Notes: generated by a model from the letters alone, not told the origin. Counted from the stretch's first letter, positions 1-8,854 are shown. The stretch: DNA of 64,000 nt from Deferribacterales bacterium Deferri_01 (GCA_001603805.1 LUZY01000008.1:234746-298745), one strand, 5' to 3'. A program made the numbers and translations.

Positions 1-95
1 AGACCGCCATACGTGGCTCCCACAACAATAACAATAATGACAAGTACGAAGATGAGAGGGTCTTTACGGCTGAAGTTTTTGACTTTCTGCCACAT
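1..95 (-). CDS. N-terminal part of an unidentified membrane protein (cut by window edge)
   Basis: Reading from an ATG at 95 toward the window start gives 31 residues beginning MWQKVKNFSRKD, followed by one long hydrophobic stretch (LIFVLVIIVIVV). A GGAGG ribosome-binding site lies just upstream at 101-105. The short basic N-terminus before the hydrophobic segment suggests a signal anchor or first membrane helix. It follows atpE on the same strand, separated by a hairpin. Too little is present to name the family. Confidence 0.6.
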   Translation of the reverse strand, partial: MWQKVKNFSRKDPLIFVLVIIVIVVGATYGG

Positions 96-120
96 TTAAG
101 CCTCCGTTATGGTGAAAGAA

Positions 121-152
121 GGGCAGGGAATCCTTTTGAGGAGCCCCTGCCC
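121..152 (-). terminator. Rho-independent-type hairpin after atpE
   Basis: GGGCAGGG...CCCTGCCC arms (121-133 with 140-152) enclose a short loop, and lie between the atpE stop and the next gene on the minus strand. The downstream minus-strand tail is only moderately T-rich, so termination may be partial. Confidence 0.65.
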
Positions 153-170
153 TTTTATTAGTGCCTGTTA

Positions 171-485
171 TTAAACAACAAGAAGAAGGATAAGTGCAAC
201 TACGAGTGCGTAGATTGCGATTGACTCGATAAGTGCAAGACCGATGATCATAGTAGTGGAGATTTTACCGGATGCGCTGGGGTTTCTGGAGATACCTTCA
301 ACTGCGCCTCTGATAGCGTTACCCTGGCCCATACCTGTACCGAGAGCAGCGATACCCATGCCGAAGCCTGCTGCTATGTAGTGTGCCCATTTGTAAGTTT
401 CGCCGCCTTCTGCTGCGAATGCGCTTACTGAAAATACAGCCATGATTGCTGCTACGTTGAAAAGAATTTTTGCTGCTTTAGACAT
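171..485 (-). CDS. atpE: ATP synthase Fo subunit c
   Basis: Proteolipid ring subunit of F-type ATP synthase, in the cytoplasmic membrane. The 104-residue product has an unusually long N-terminus (about 25 residues ending SAFAA) that resembles a cleavable signal peptide. Two membrane helices follow, with the glycine-rich GMGQGNA motif in helix 1 and the ion-binding glutamate E87 in LIESIAIY of helix 2. Q54, E87, S88 and Y92 match ligand positions of Na+-type c subunits, while the next position is I rather than T. An AGGAGG site precedes the ATG. It lies 28 bases after atpB in the minus-strand operon atpZ-atpI-atpB-atpE; F1 genes are not in the window. Confidence 0.97.
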   Translation of the reverse strand: MSKAAKILFNVAAIMAVFSVSAFAAEGGETYKWAHYIAAGFGMGIAALGTGMGQGNAIRGAVEGISRNPSASGKISTTMIIGLALIESIAIYALVVALILLLVV

Positions 486-513
486 TTAAGTCCTCCTGAT
501 ATTAGTTTATCTT

Positions 514-1185
514 TTAGTGTGCTTCTTCAAGTGCACCACTGATATAGATCATAGAGAGCATCATGAACACATACGCCTGAAGAGCGCCGGTGAACATGCC
601 GAGCATAACCATGGGTAGCGGTATGAGGAAGGGAACGAGCATGAAAAGAATAACAATAACAAGCTCCTCACCGAAAACGTTACCGAAAAGCCTCATGGAG
701 AGCGACATAGGTCTTGCGAGGTGGCCTATGACTTCGATTATAAACATAAGGGGGGCAAGAAAAGCCACGGGTCCGAGGAAGTGTTTGATGTAGTGGAAGC
801 CGTGTTTTTTAATTCCTATTGCCTGATAAGTAAAGAAAACAACCAGTGCGGGAGCAATGGTAGAGTTCAGGTTTGATGTGGGCGCAAGAAAACCGGGTAT
901 AAGCCCCATCCAGTTTGAGAAGAGTACATAAACACCTATACCGAAAATAAGCGGTATATAAGGTTTGCCTTCTTCTCCCATGAGATCTACGCCCATGTTG
1001 TAGACTGCGCCAACAGCCATTTCAAATACGCCCTGCGTTCTGCCGGGGACTTCGCTGCCCTGTCTGGAGGCTATGCTTCCGAGGAAAAGAGTAAACACCA
1101 TAACAAGGAAAGTCATCATGACATGCCAGTATGTGTGTCCGATTTCCGCGGGAAAAAGCATGGAAATATTAAGCGGGTGTTCCAT
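514..1185 (-). CDS. atpB: ATP synthase Fo subunit a
   Basis: Membrane subunit that forms the ion half-channels next to the c ring. The protein is highly hydrophobic, with the conserved helix HLARPMSLSMRLFGN carrying the essential arginine. About 223 residues, normal for the family. A TTG at 1191 extends the frame by two codons, but GGAG at 1195-1198 is only 3 nt from it and 9 nt from the ATG at 1185, so I take the ATG. It sits between atpI and atpE in the operon. Confidence 0.97.
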   Translation of the reverse strand: MEHPLNISMLFPAEIGHTYWHVMMTFLVMVFTLFLGSIASRQGSEVPGRTQGVFEMAVGAVYNMGVDLMGEEGKPYIPLIFGIGVYVLFSNWMGLIPGFLAPTSNLNSTIAPALVVFFTYQAIGIKKHGFHYIKHFLGPVAFLAPLMFIIEVIGHLARPMSLSMRLFGNVFGEELVIVILFMLVPFLIPLPMVMLGMFTGALQAYVFMMLSMIYISGALEEAH

Positions 1186-1235
1186 CTTCAAGTTCTCCGT
1201 AAAAACAATTTAAAACTTTTTAGGTCAGGTGAAAG

Positions 1236-1619
1236 TCAAGCCGACCCTCCGCATCCGTCTGATGTATCATCATTTTCGGAGCGGTAGTGATGAATGGCGA
1301 CCGGAAGGATACACAGGGGTACAACAGAGATCCCTACTAGTATGCCTATCATGCTGACATGAAGATATTCATAAGCTGCCCAGACTGCGGCTCCGGTACC
1401 CAGAAGCCTTATTTGAGTATTAAAGGCAAGGGCACTGAAGATCTTACCTTCAAAGGCATTTTTTATCTTCCGTGAAAGCATGAAGAAGTTTAGTCCGGCA
1501 ATTAAGTAACCGCACAAAACCCCAGCCGTGAAACTTTTATTAAAAAAGATCGTGCATACTGTATACAAGATAACAAAAAAGATCAACGAAAGAATGATGA
1601 TTTTATTTGTTATCTTCAT
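1236..1619 (-). CDS. atpI: ATP synthase subunit I family protein
   Basis: Small membrane protein (about 127 residues) with four predicted helices, placed directly upstream of atpB as is typical of the AtpI/UncI family, which helps c-ring assembly. Its start overlaps the end of atpZ by some 17 nt, which suggests translational coupling. ATG at 1619 is preferred over TTG at 1622. The C-terminus is polar with a short Gly/Cys stretch (DGCGGSA). The name rests on context and hydrophobic profile more than on motifs. Confidence 0.8.
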   Translation of the reverse strand: MKITNKIIILSLIFFVILYTVCTIFFNKSFTAGVLCGYLIAGLNFFMLSRKIKNAFEGKIFSALAFNTQIRLLGTGAAVWAAYEYLHVSMIGILVGISVVPLCILPVAIHHYRSENDDTSDGCGGSA

Positions 1620-1857
1620 CAAAAACGCCGGCTTTTTTCATAAAATAGATCATGTTTTTAAATCCTGCGGCTATTCCGAACAGCATAAAAATAAAGGTAA
1701 GTACAGGTTTTGTTCCGAAAAACTTGTCAAGCCACCAGCCCATGCCCGTTCCGATCAGTATGCTGAATGCGAACGACATCCCTATTGAGCTTGCGTGCAT
1801 TAGTTTGTCGGCTTTTTTGAGTTTTGATTCGGTTTTTTCTTTTTCTTCGCTGTTCAT
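1603..1857 (-). CDS. atpZ: AtpZ/AtpI-family small membrane protein
   Basis: About 84 residues: a charged N-terminus rich in Lys/Glu, then two hydrophobic helices with a Gly-rich turn (ILIGTGMGWWLDKFF), the usual pattern of AtpZ. Family members sit first in atp operons and have been linked to Mg2+/Ca2+ transport or rotor assembly. The ATG at 1857 has GGAG upstream; an in-frame upstream extension (MILSLPHGDK) has no ribosome-binding site. It is the first gene of the minus-strand atp cluster, about 100 bases downstream of hemL. Confidence 0.85.
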   Translation of the reverse strand: MNSEEKEKTESKLKKADKLMHASSIGMSFAFSILIGTGMGWWLDKFFGTKPVLTFIFMLFGIAAGFKNMIYFMKKAGVFDEDNK

Positions 1858-1959
1858 CTTATCTCCGTGAGGAAGGGACAGTATCACAACGTATGTTTTT
1901 TCTCAAGAAATTATGAAAAAGGGGAAACCATAGGCTTCCCCACATAAATTTTATTACTG

Positions 1960-3228
1960 TCAGCCTATTTCTTTCAAGCTGTCGTAATGGGCTGCGATTG
2001 TTTTTGCCAGATCCTCGTCTGTGTGGGCGGCAGAAACAAACATGCACTCAAACTGCGCCGGAGCAAGGTTTACGCCTCTCTTCAGCATTGCGTGGAAGAA
2101 GGCGGCGTATTTTTTGGTGTCTGACTTTACTGCCTGTGCAAAGGACTTAACCTCGCCGTCTGTAAAGAACATGCAGCCGAGGGATTCCACACTGTTGAAG
2201 GCGTATTTGAGACCGAGTTTTTTACAGTTTTCGCCGAATCCGTTCCAGAGAATATCTGACTTTGCTTTAAGAGCCTCATAAAAACCGGGCTGATTGAGTT
2301 TTTTCAGTGTAGCAAGTCCCGCAGCAGTTGCCAGAGGGTTGCCGGAGAGTGTGCCTGCCTGATATACAGCGCCGACTGGTGAGATCATTTCCATGATCTC
2401 TTTCCTTGCGCCGTATGCTCCGACAGGGAGACCGCCGCCGATAATTTTGCCAAGAGTGGTAATGTCAGGCTGAACATTGTAATATTTCTGCGCTCCGCCT
2501 GCACTCATACGGAAACCTGTTATTACTTCGTCAAAAAGAAGAAGTGCGCCTTCTTCAGAGCAAAGGTTTTTAAGGCTTTCAAGGAATCCTTTTTCGGGAA
2601 GAACAAGTCCCATGTTTCCTGCTGCGGGTTCAACAAGCACGCAGGCGATTTTGTCTTTATTCTCTTTAAAAAGCGCTTTTACGCTGTCTATATCATTGTA
2701 CTGGGCTATGAGTGTGTGCTTTGCGAAATCTTCGGGTACACCGGGGCTTGAGGGTTGGTTGAAGGTGAGCAGACCGCTTCCCGCTTTTACAAGGAGGCTG
2801 TCTGAGTGACCGTGGTAGCAGCCTTCAAACTTAACAATGGTATCTCTTTTTGTATAAGCCCTTGCAACACGGATCGCACTCATCAGAGCTTCGGTTCCGG
2901 AGCTTACGAGACGCACCATTTCTATGGAGGGAACCATCTCTGTGATGAGTTTTGCCATGTTAAGCTCATTTACAGTGGGCGCACCGAAGCTTGCTCCTTT
3001 TTCTGCTGCTTCTTTTATTGCTTTAAGAACGTCCTCATCAGTGTGTCCCAGTATCATAGGACCCCATGAGCAGACGTAGTCTATGTATTCCTTTCCGTTT
3101 ACGTCATATATTTTTGAGCCCTTTGCTCTGTCCACAAAAACAGGCTCTCCGCCTACGGAGCCGAAGGCTCTCACTGGGCTGTTGACACCGCCGGGCATAT
3201 ATTTGCAAGATTCCTGAAAATAATTCAC
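1960..3228 (-). CDS. hemL: Glutamate-1-semialdehyde 2,1-aminomutase
   Basis: PLP enzyme converting glutamate-1-semialdehyde to 5-aminolevulinate in the C5 haem pathway, cytoplasmic. The N-terminal signature YMPGGVNSPVRAF, the LVSSGTEA phosphate-binding segment, FDEVITGFR and the PLP lysine in TLGKIIGGGLP (K261 with this start) are all visible; about 422 residues is standard. GGAGG at 3233-3237 followed by GTG at 3228 sets the start; the frame stays open upstream but without a better site. It precedes atpZ on the same strand. Confidence 0.97.
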   Translation of the reverse strand: MNYFQESCKYMPGGVNSPVRAFGSVGGEPVFVDRAKGSKIYDVNGKEYIDYVCSWGPMILGHTDEDVLKAIKEAAEKGASFGAPTVNELNMAKLITEMVPSIEMVRLVSSGTEALMSAIRVARAYTKRDTIVKFEGCYHGHSDSLLVKAGSGLLTFNQPSSPGVPEDFAKHTLIAQYNDIDSVKALFKENKDKIACVLVEPAAGNMGLVLPEKGFLESLKNLCSEEGALLLFDEVITGFRMSAGGAQKYYNVQPDITTLGKIIGGGLPVGAYGARKEIMEMISPVGAVYQAGTLSGNPLATAAGLATLKKLNQPGFYEALKAKSDILWNGFGENCKKLGLKYAFNSVESLGCMFFTDGEVKSFAQAVKSDTKKYAAFFHAMLKRGVNLAPAQFECMFVSAAHTDEDLAKTIAAHYDSLKEIG

Positions 3229-3370
3229 CGCATCCTCCGAAAAATGAATTTCAAAGGCGATCATAATAGAAATAAGCCAAACGTACAAGAGAATATGCCT
3301 TTAAAATACAGCATTAAAGAGGTTGAAATTTATTTGTTTCCTAAAGCTTAGATTATGCTAAAATAAATCC

Positions 3371-4429
3371 ATGAATATTGCTTTTATTAACTTTAACAAA
3401 AGATGGACCGGTGCAAAAACAATGACTGTGGACTACGGCAGGGAGCTGCTGAGGCTTGGTCATAAGGTCATTATGATTATCCGCAAAGGCACTGCTCACA
3501 GAAGTGTTTACGAGGCGGCAGGTTTCACTGTTTATGAAGTCCGTCTTGGAATGAAGTACAACCCTCCGACCATATATAAACTTTCAAAAATTCTGACAAA
3601 GAATGACATAGATATTTCCATTGTGAGTCTTGCGAAAGACCTTAACATCGGTGCCACGGCGTCAAAGCTGGCGGGCATTCCGGTTGTTCACCGTGTGGGA
3701 CTTTTCAAGGAGATTAAAAATAAGCTTGAAGACAGGGCTCTCCACAAAACAATAGTCGATGCGGTTATTGTTCCCAACCAGTTTCTGAAGGACGAACTGG
3801 CGGAGATAAAATGGTTTGATACCGAACGTGTGCATGTTGTGCCCAACAGCAAACCCGCCGCCGATTTCCCCCTTGCAGAAAAGGTAAATGAGGGGCGTGT
3901 ATTCGGAATTAAAAGCCGGCTTGAGGCTGAAAAGGGGCACGACATACTCATAGAGGCGTTTGCAAAAGTTAAGCAGGCCGTGCCCGATGCGAAGCTTTAC
4001 ATAGCAGGTACAGGCAAGCGTGAAAAACGTATCAGAAAACAGATCAGGCTTTTAGGGCTTGAGGAAAGCGTAAAGTTTGCAGGCTTTGTTACTGATATTC
4101 CGGGTTTCATGTCCATGCTGGATATATGCGTTCTTACAAGTCTGAATGAGGGCTTCGGCAATACTGTTATTGAGGCTATGTTTGCCGGCTTGCCTGTGAT
4201 CTCCTTTGATACAGGCTGCGTCAGTGAGGTACTGGATGGGGCCGGAGTTCTTGTTCCCGCCGGAGACGCGGATGCCTTGGCAGAAAAGATGATCATGCTT
4301 GCTGATGACGCCGAAATGCGCATAAAGCTTGGAGCAGCAGCCAGAGCAAGAGCGGAGGAAGGCTACGAACTGGGCAAGAATACCCGCAGGCTTGTGGAAC
4401 TTCTTGAACAGATAATCAGCTCTCGCTGA
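3371..4429 (+). CDS. Family 4-type (GT-B) glycosyltransferase
   Basis: 352-residue sugar transferase, probably acting on LPS core or another envelope glycan. The C-terminal half has the GT4 pattern: a Rossmann segment GRVFGIKSRLEAEKGHDILI, AKLYIAGTGKRE, and the nucleotide-sugar-binding E-x7-E motif in NEGFGNTVIEAMFAGLPV around residues 260-268. The N-terminus (NFNKRWTGAKTM) is typical of an acceptor domain. No clear ribosome-binding site precedes the ATG. It converges on the msbA-like gene, and the two stop regions overlap by 14 nt. Acceptor and donor cannot be read from sequence. Confidence 0.9.
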   Translation: MNIAFINFNKRWTGAKTMTVDYGRELLRLGHKVIMIIRKGTAHRSVYEAAGFTVYEVRLGMKYNPPTIYKLSKILTKNDIDISIVSLAKDLNIGATASKLAGIPVVHRVGLFKEIKNKLEDRALHKTIVDAVIVPNQFLKDELAEIKWFDTERVHVVPNSKPAADFPLAEKVNEGRVFGIKSRLEAEKGHDILIEAFAKVKQAVPDAKLYIAGTGKREKRIRKQIRLLGLEESVKFAGFVTDIPGFMSMLDICVLTSLNEGFGNTVIEAMFAGLPVISFDTGCVSEVLDGAGVLVPAGDADALAEKMIMLADDAEMRIKLGAAARARAEEGYELGKNTRRLVELLEQIISSR

Positions 4430-6140
4430 ACTGCATGTTGTAAAGCTTAGTATATATTTCCGACTTTCCTATCAGATCTTCGTGTCTGCCGATTGACTCT
4501 ATTTTACCTTTATCCATAACCACAATCATATCTGCGCTTAATATGGTCGAAAGCCTGTGAGCGATCACAAAGCTTGTTCTTCCCTTCATGAGGTTTGCCA
4601 GTGCCTGCTGCACTATGCGTTCCGATTCGGTGTCCAGTGAGCTTGTAGCCTCGTCAAGGATGAGGATAGGCGGATTTATCAAAAGGGCTCGTGCTATTGT
4701 AATCCTCTGTCTCTGTCCGCCGGAGAGTCTGTCTCCCCTTTCACCAATCATTGTGCTGAACCCTTCGGGGAGCTTCATTATAAAATCGGTGGCGTAAGCG
4801 GAATCTGCTGCCGCCTTGATATCTTCATCCGTAATATCCGATGCCCCGTAGGCTATATTGTTTCGTATGGTGTCATTGAACAGATAGGGCTCCTGCGAAA
4901 CTATGCCGATGTTGCGCCTCAGAGAGTACACATCAAACTCTCTCACATCTGTTCCGCCAACTGTAAGGCTGCCGCCTGTGACATCGTAGAATCTGGGTAT
5001 CAGACTGGCTATAGTCGTTTTACCTGCGCCGCTTGAGCCGACGAAAGCCACTGTCTGTCCGGGGCTGACTTTGAGGCTGAAGTCATTGATAATCTTCTCC
5101 TCATGCCCTTTGTAGCTGAAAACCACATTATTGAACTCAATTTCTTTGTTTACAGCGTCACATTCTTTTGTGCCGTTTCTGTCGAGGATCTCATTATCCA
5201 TTTCCATGATATGAAAGAATCTTTCCGCCGCAGTTATTGAGTTCTGTATGGTGTAGTTTTCCTGATTAATCTTTTTAAAAGGCTCAAACATCATCGCAAA
5301 CGCCGCAATGAAAGAGAAGAAAGTACCGGGTGTTGACTCTCCGGTGATTACCTTGTATCCGCCGTAGTAAATAATTACCGCAAGCGCAAGACCGGAGATA
5401 ATGTCCATAAGCGGTGAGCCTATGGCGGAGACTCTGGCACGTTTTATCTGGTAAGTTGTCTCCTTATCGTTTTCATCCGCAAATTTCCCTGCCTCAAACT
5501 TCTCCATAACAAATGATTTCACGACTTTGATTCCGGAGAATGATTCCTGAAGAACTGATGCAAGGGTACTCATTTTTTCAAGCCCTTTTGTGCTGTATTT
5601 TTTGCTTTTTTTACTGGTTTTTCTGATAAGCACCAGCATGAAGGGGATGGCAATAAGTCCGTAAAGACCAAGCTCATAGTCCTGATAAAATACAACACCT
5701 ATGAGGAAAATAACGGAGAAACAGTCCTTCATCACGTTTATGAAAGAGGGGATTGATGATTTAATCTGGTTGATGTCGTTGACAATTCTGGACATCATGT
5801 CCCCTGTGCTGTTGTTGTCGTAAAAGCTCATGGGCAGGCGTATCATTTTTGTATAGAGGTTGTAGCGCATTTCCTGAACTACTTTCAGACCGATTTTCCT
5901 TAAAAGAAAAAGCTGTAAAAACCGGAAAACGCCACGGAAAAGAAAGATCACTGATATGACAATTGGAATTACGGTAAGCATCTTTTCATTCTGGTTTATA
6001 AAAATATCATCCAGAACATGCTTGAGAACATATGCGGACGCTCCGTCAGTTCCCGCTACAAAGAGCGATGAAACAACCGCAAGGATGAGCAGAAGAAGAT
6101 GTTTTCTGAAATAGGACCAGATTTTCTTTATGATTGTCAT
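4416..6140 (-). CDS. msbA: MsbA-type lipid A / multidrug ABC exporter
   Basis: 574-residue half-transporter: six membrane helices (about 10-300), then a nucleotide-binding domain with Walker A GSSGAGKTT (368-376), signature LSGGQ (472-476), Walker B ILILDE (492-497) and switch H528. Homodimers of this class flip lipid A-core or lipids across the inner membrane. The convergent glycosyltransferase and an lpxB elsewhere in the window fit an LPS role, but substrate is inference. GAGG 5 nt before ATG sets the start. Confidence 0.88.
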   Translation of the reverse strand: MTIIKKIWSYFRKHLLLLILAVVSSLFVAGTDGASAYVLKHVLDDIFINQNEKMLTVIPIVISVIFLFRGVFRFLQLFLLRKIGLKVVQEMRYNLYTKMIRLPMSFYDNNSTGDMMSRIVNDINQIKSSIPSFINVMKDCFSVIFLIGVVFYQDYELGLYGLIAIPFMLVLIRKTSKKSKKYSTKGLEKMSTLASVLQESFSGIKVVKSFVMEKFEAGKFADENDKETTYQIKRARVSAIGSPLMDIISGLALAVIIYYGGYKVITGESTPGTFFSFIAAFAMMFEPFKKINQENYTIQNSITAAERFFHIMEMDNEILDRNGTKECDAVNKEIEFNNVVFSYKGHEEKIINDFSLKVSPGQTVAFVGSSGAGKTTIASLIPRFYDVTGGSLTVGGTDVREFDVYSLRRNIGIVSQEPYLFNDTIRNNIAYGASDITDEDIKAAADSAYATDFIMKLPEGFSTMIGERGDRLSGGQRQRITIARALLINPPILILDEATSSLDTESERIVQQALANLMKGRTSFVIAHRLSTILSADMIVVMDKGKIESIGRHEDLIGKSEIYTKLYNMQFSES

Positions 6141-6214
6141 AACGCCTCTTAAAAAGGGTCATGATAATAGGAAATGCCTCGTGCCGCAACGGTATATTTG
6201 TGAAAAAATGAACA

Positions 6215-6250
6215 ACCCCCTGTCGTCGTTTTATCAGGCAGGCAGGGGGT
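6215..6250 (-). terminator. Hairpin terminator after the NifX-like gene
   Basis: ACCCCCTG (6215-6222) pairs with CAGGGGGT (6243-6250), just past the stop of the minus-strand gene ending at 6259. The minus-strand tail TTGTTCATTTTTTC is T-rich. Confidence 0.75.
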
Positions 6251-6258
6251 GCGGTTGC

Positions 6259-6648
6259 TTAGTGGTGTCCGCAGCTGTGCCCGTGGTCATGATCGTGCCC
6301 AGTTGAGCATGATGCTGCGACAAGTTCATTGAGAGCGCCTTTATTAAACGCTTCGAGGTTGTCCTTAACAGTGCCGCCCTTAGACTGGTACACTTTGGTG
6401 CGAAGGCTGTTAAGCTTTGAGATGGCTCCGGCGCCTATACCGCCGACCACAACTGCGTCAATGCTTTTTCCCGCAAGAGCGATCGCAGGGTTGCATGCGC
6501 CATGTACATGCTGAAGATCAGCATTGTCAAGGAGGCTTACTGTGCCTGTTTCGCTGTCAGCAATTATAAAAGCGGGTGCGGAGCCGAAGTGTCCGTAGAC
6601 TTTACTTTCAAGTCCGTTGTCTTTTGCTATGGGGAAACATATTTTCAT
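6259..6648 (-). CDS. NifX/NifB-family Fe-Mo cluster-binding-like protein with His-rich tail
   Basis: 129 residues of the dinitrogenase iron-molybdenum cofactor-binding fold: KICFPIAKDNG at the start, GHFGSAPAFII, and VVVGGIGAGAISKL. No nif genes are nearby; such stand-alone members are common in anaerobes and are thought to carry Fe-S or Mo/Fe-S clusters. The C-terminus is a Cys/His tail (STGHDHDHGHSCGHH), suited to metal binding. The start is ATG 6648 with GGAGG upstream; a longer TTG reading would contain the ribosome-binding site itself. It is monocistronic, with its own terminator. Confidence 0.85.
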   Translation of the reverse strand: MKICFPIAKDNGLESKVYGHFGSAPAFIIADSETGTVSLLDNADLQHVHGACNPAIALAGKSIDAVVVGGIGAGAISKLNSLRTKVYQSKGGTVKDNLEAFNKGALNELVAASCSTGHDHDHGHSCGHH

Positions 6649-6819
6649 ACCTTTTACCTCCAATAATTTAAAAGGAATATTATGAGCATATGATAGTATC
6701 TTTAAAGTAAAATGGAAGTAAAATTTAAGAATATACTTTAAAAAAATTAATCTTTTTTATACTTTATAAACTCCGGCAGTGTAATATACGCCGATAATTT
6801 CTAAATATGAAGGTGCAGA

Positions 6820-7491
6820 TTGTTTTTTCCAATAAAGGATAACGTACCCTCCAGAACATTTCCGTTTGTTAACTGGATTATAATCCTTGCTAATATCGCA
6901 GTATTCGTTTATCAGCTTGGTTTGGGATATGAGCTTAACTGGTTTATTTACGAATACGGGCTTGTGCCGAAGAGGGTAACCCATTACGAATCCCTGCTGA
7001 GTGACAGTGTGATCCCGTTCTTCACACATATGTTTATGCACGGCGGTTTTTTTCATATTTTCAGTAATATGTACATCCTCTTCATTTTCGGTGATAATGT
7101 TGAGGACAGGCTGGGGCATGCCAGATATTTTTTTATGTATATCCTCTTCGGTCTGTTTGCTGGAGCAAGCCAGTTTCTCCTCGCTTACGAGTCTCTTATC
7201 CCAATGGTAGGGGCAAGCGGAGCGGTTGCGGGGGTTATGGGCGCCTACCTGGTGTTTTACCCTCATGCAAAAGTTAAGTCTTTGCTTATAATAATAATTT
7301 TTATAACATTTGTGGATATTCCTGCTGTGTTCTATCTGCTGTTCTGGTTTTTTATCCAGTTCATGAACGGTGCTGCCTCTGTTGGTTATGACGGCGGCGG
7401 GGTGGCATGGTGGGCGCATGTGGGCGGATTCATTTTCGGACTGTTATACGCTGTGCGGTTTAAAACGCAGGAAAAAGAAGTTTATATATAA
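6820..7491 (+). CDS. Rhomboid-family intramembrane serine protease
   Basis: 223-residue polytopic membrane protein. The catalytic dyad is visible: S133 in VGASGAVAG and H200 in WWAHVGGFIFG, and the L1-loop/TM2 region has the FTHMFMHGGFFHIFSNM motif. It cleaves substrates within the membrane; the substrate is unknown. It starts with TTG (6820) after an AGGTG site. It ends 15 bases before hypC and may be co-transcribed with hypCD, but no functional link is known. Confidence 0.95.
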   Translation: MFFPIKDNVPSRTFPFVNWIIILANIAVFVYQLGLGYELNWFIYEYGLVPKRVTHYESLLSDSVIPFFTHMFMHGGFFHIFSNMYILFIFGDNVEDRLGHARYFFMYILFGLFAGASQFLLAYESLIPMVGASGAVAGVMGAYLVFYPHAKVKSLLIIIIFITFVDIPAVFYLLFWFFIQFMNGAASVGYDGGGVAWWAHVGGFIFGLLYAVRFKTQEKEVYI

Positions 7492-7506
7492 ACAGGAGTC
7501 ATATAT

Positions 7507-7746
7507 ATGTGTTTGGGTTTTCCCGGAAAGCTTATTGAAATGGATGATTTTAAAGCCGTTGTTGATATAGACGGCACAACCAGAGAAGTATCTCTCATGA
7601 TGCTGCCTGATGAGGTGGTTATCGGTGATTATGTGATGGTTCACGCAGGGTTCGCCATCGCCAAGATGGATCCTGATGAGGCGCAGAAGACCCTTGAGGC
7701 TCTCCGAGAGTTTGCTGATCTTCTGGACGAGGAAGGACAGCTGTGA
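7507..7746 (+). CDS. hypC: [NiFe]-hydrogenase maturation chaperone HypC
   Basis: 79 residues starting MCLGFPGKLIE; the N-terminal Cys2 and the MCLG-x-P motif define HypC/HybG. The protein carries the Fe(CN)2CO moiety with HypD and hands it to the hydrogenase large subunit precursor in the cytoplasm. AGGAG precedes the ATG. Its stop overlaps the hypD GTG start (GTGA), so the two are translationally coupled. No hydrogenase structural genes are in the window. Confidence 0.97.
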   Translation: MCLGFPGKLIEMDDFKAVVDIDGTTREVSLMMLPDEVVIGDYVMVHAGFAIAKMDPDEAQKTLEALREFADLLDEEGQL

Positions 7747-8828
7747 AATTTGTCAAGGATTTCAGGGACAGGGAGCTTGCTGAAAAGCTTCTCTCCGCTA
7801 TAAATCACGAGGCAGAACCTTCCAGAACTTACAGGTTTATGGAAGTATGCGGAAGTCATACTATGGCTGTTTCGAGGTTTGGTCTCCGCAGCCTTCTGCC
7901 GAAAAATATTGAGCTTGTTTCAGGTCCCGGATGCCCCGTCTGCGTTACCCCGCAGTGGGAGATAGATGCGATATTTGAAATCGCCTCCCGTGATGATGTA
8001 ACCATAGTCACTTTCGGAGATATGATCCGTGTTCCCGGCAGCAGGGGCGAAAGCCTCCAGAAACTCCGTGCCGAAGGTGCAGATATACGAATTATCTTCT
8101 CACCCCTTGATACGCTGAAGATAGCGGAGGAAACGGGGAAAGACACAGTTTTCATAGGCATAGGCTTTGAAACAACAGCGCCAACTTCGGCTGCTTTGGC
8201 TAAAATGGCAAAGGAACTTGGCAGGACGAATGTTTTTATAGCTCCGTTCTGTAAAACAGTGCCGGAGGTTATGGACGTTCTCCTCTCGGATGAAACACTG
8301 GAGATTGACGGTTTTCTCTGTCCCGGTCATGTTTCCGTAGTTACAGGGCTTGATATATACAAGCCTGTGACGGCAAAGAAAAGAAGTGCAGTTGTTACAG
8401 GTTTTGAGCCTCTTGATATCCTCTCATCCGTACTTGAGATGGTGCGTCAGCACAATAAAGGCGAGTACGAGGTGAAAAACTTCTACACCAGAGCGGTTAA
8501 GAACGAAGGAAATGTGAAAGCACAGGCTCTTCTGAAAGAGGTTTTTTATCAGGCTGATACAGATTGGCGAGGTCTGGGCAGGATTCCTAAGAGCGGTCTC
8601 CGGTTCAGGGATGAATACAAGTTTGTGGACGCTCTTGCCCGGTTTGGAATAGCTGAAACAGGTGTCACTGACCTTAAAGGCTGTAAATGCGGGGATGTTC
8701 TTAAGGGCAAGATGAAACCCAGTGCCTGTCCGATGTTTGATAACGGATGCACACCGCAGAATCCTTACGGTCCCTGCATGGTTTCTTCCGAAGGTTCATG
8801 CTCGGCATACTACAAATACGAAAGATAA
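7743..8828 (+). CDS. hypD: [NiFe]-hydrogenase maturation scaffold HypD
   Basis: 361-residue Fe-S protein forming the scaffold on which the Fe(CN)2CO centre is built with HypC. The conserved EVCGSHTMA (C36), GPGCPVCVTP (C64, C67) and a C-terminal cluster-binding region (CKCGDVL, SACPMFDNGC, GPCMVSSEGSC) are all intact. Starts with GTG overlapping the hypC stop. A GC-rich hairpin follows. hypE is separated from it by two genes on the opposite strand; hypA, hypB and hypF are not in the window. Confidence 0.97.
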   Translation: MKFVKDFRDRELAEKLLSAINHEAEPSRTYRFMEVCGSHTMAVSRFGLRSLLPKNIELVSGPGCPVCVTPQWEIDAIFEIASRDDVTIVTFGDMIRVPGSRGESLQKLRAEGADIRIIFSPLDTLKIAEETGKDTVFIGIGFETTAPTSAALAKMAKELGRTNVFIAPFCKTVPEVMDVLLSDETLEIDGFLCPGHVSVVTGLDIYKPVTAKKRSAVVTGFEPLDILSSVLEMVRQHNKGEYEVKNFYTRAVKNEGNVKAQALLKEVFYQADTDWRGLGRIPKSGLRFRDEYKFVDALARFGIAETGVTDLKGCKCGDVLKGKMKPSACPMFDNGCTPQNPYGPCMVSSEGSCSAYYKYER

Positions 8829-8834
8829 AATAAA

Positions 8835-8854
8835 GGCGGGGTTTCTGCCCCGCC
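8835..8854. terminator. Bidirectional terminator between hypD and the lipoprotein gene
   Basis: GGCGGGG (8835-8841) pairs with CCCCGCC (8848-8854). Genes converge here. On the minus strand the hairpin is followed by TTTATTTTATC; on the plus strand by CTGTTGTTATT. Confidence 0.85.

Noticed and set aside
6757..7419. 220-codon open frame antisense to the rhomboid gene
   Set aside because: Lies fully on the opposite strand of a clear protease gene, has no ribosome-binding site and its product is of atypical composition.
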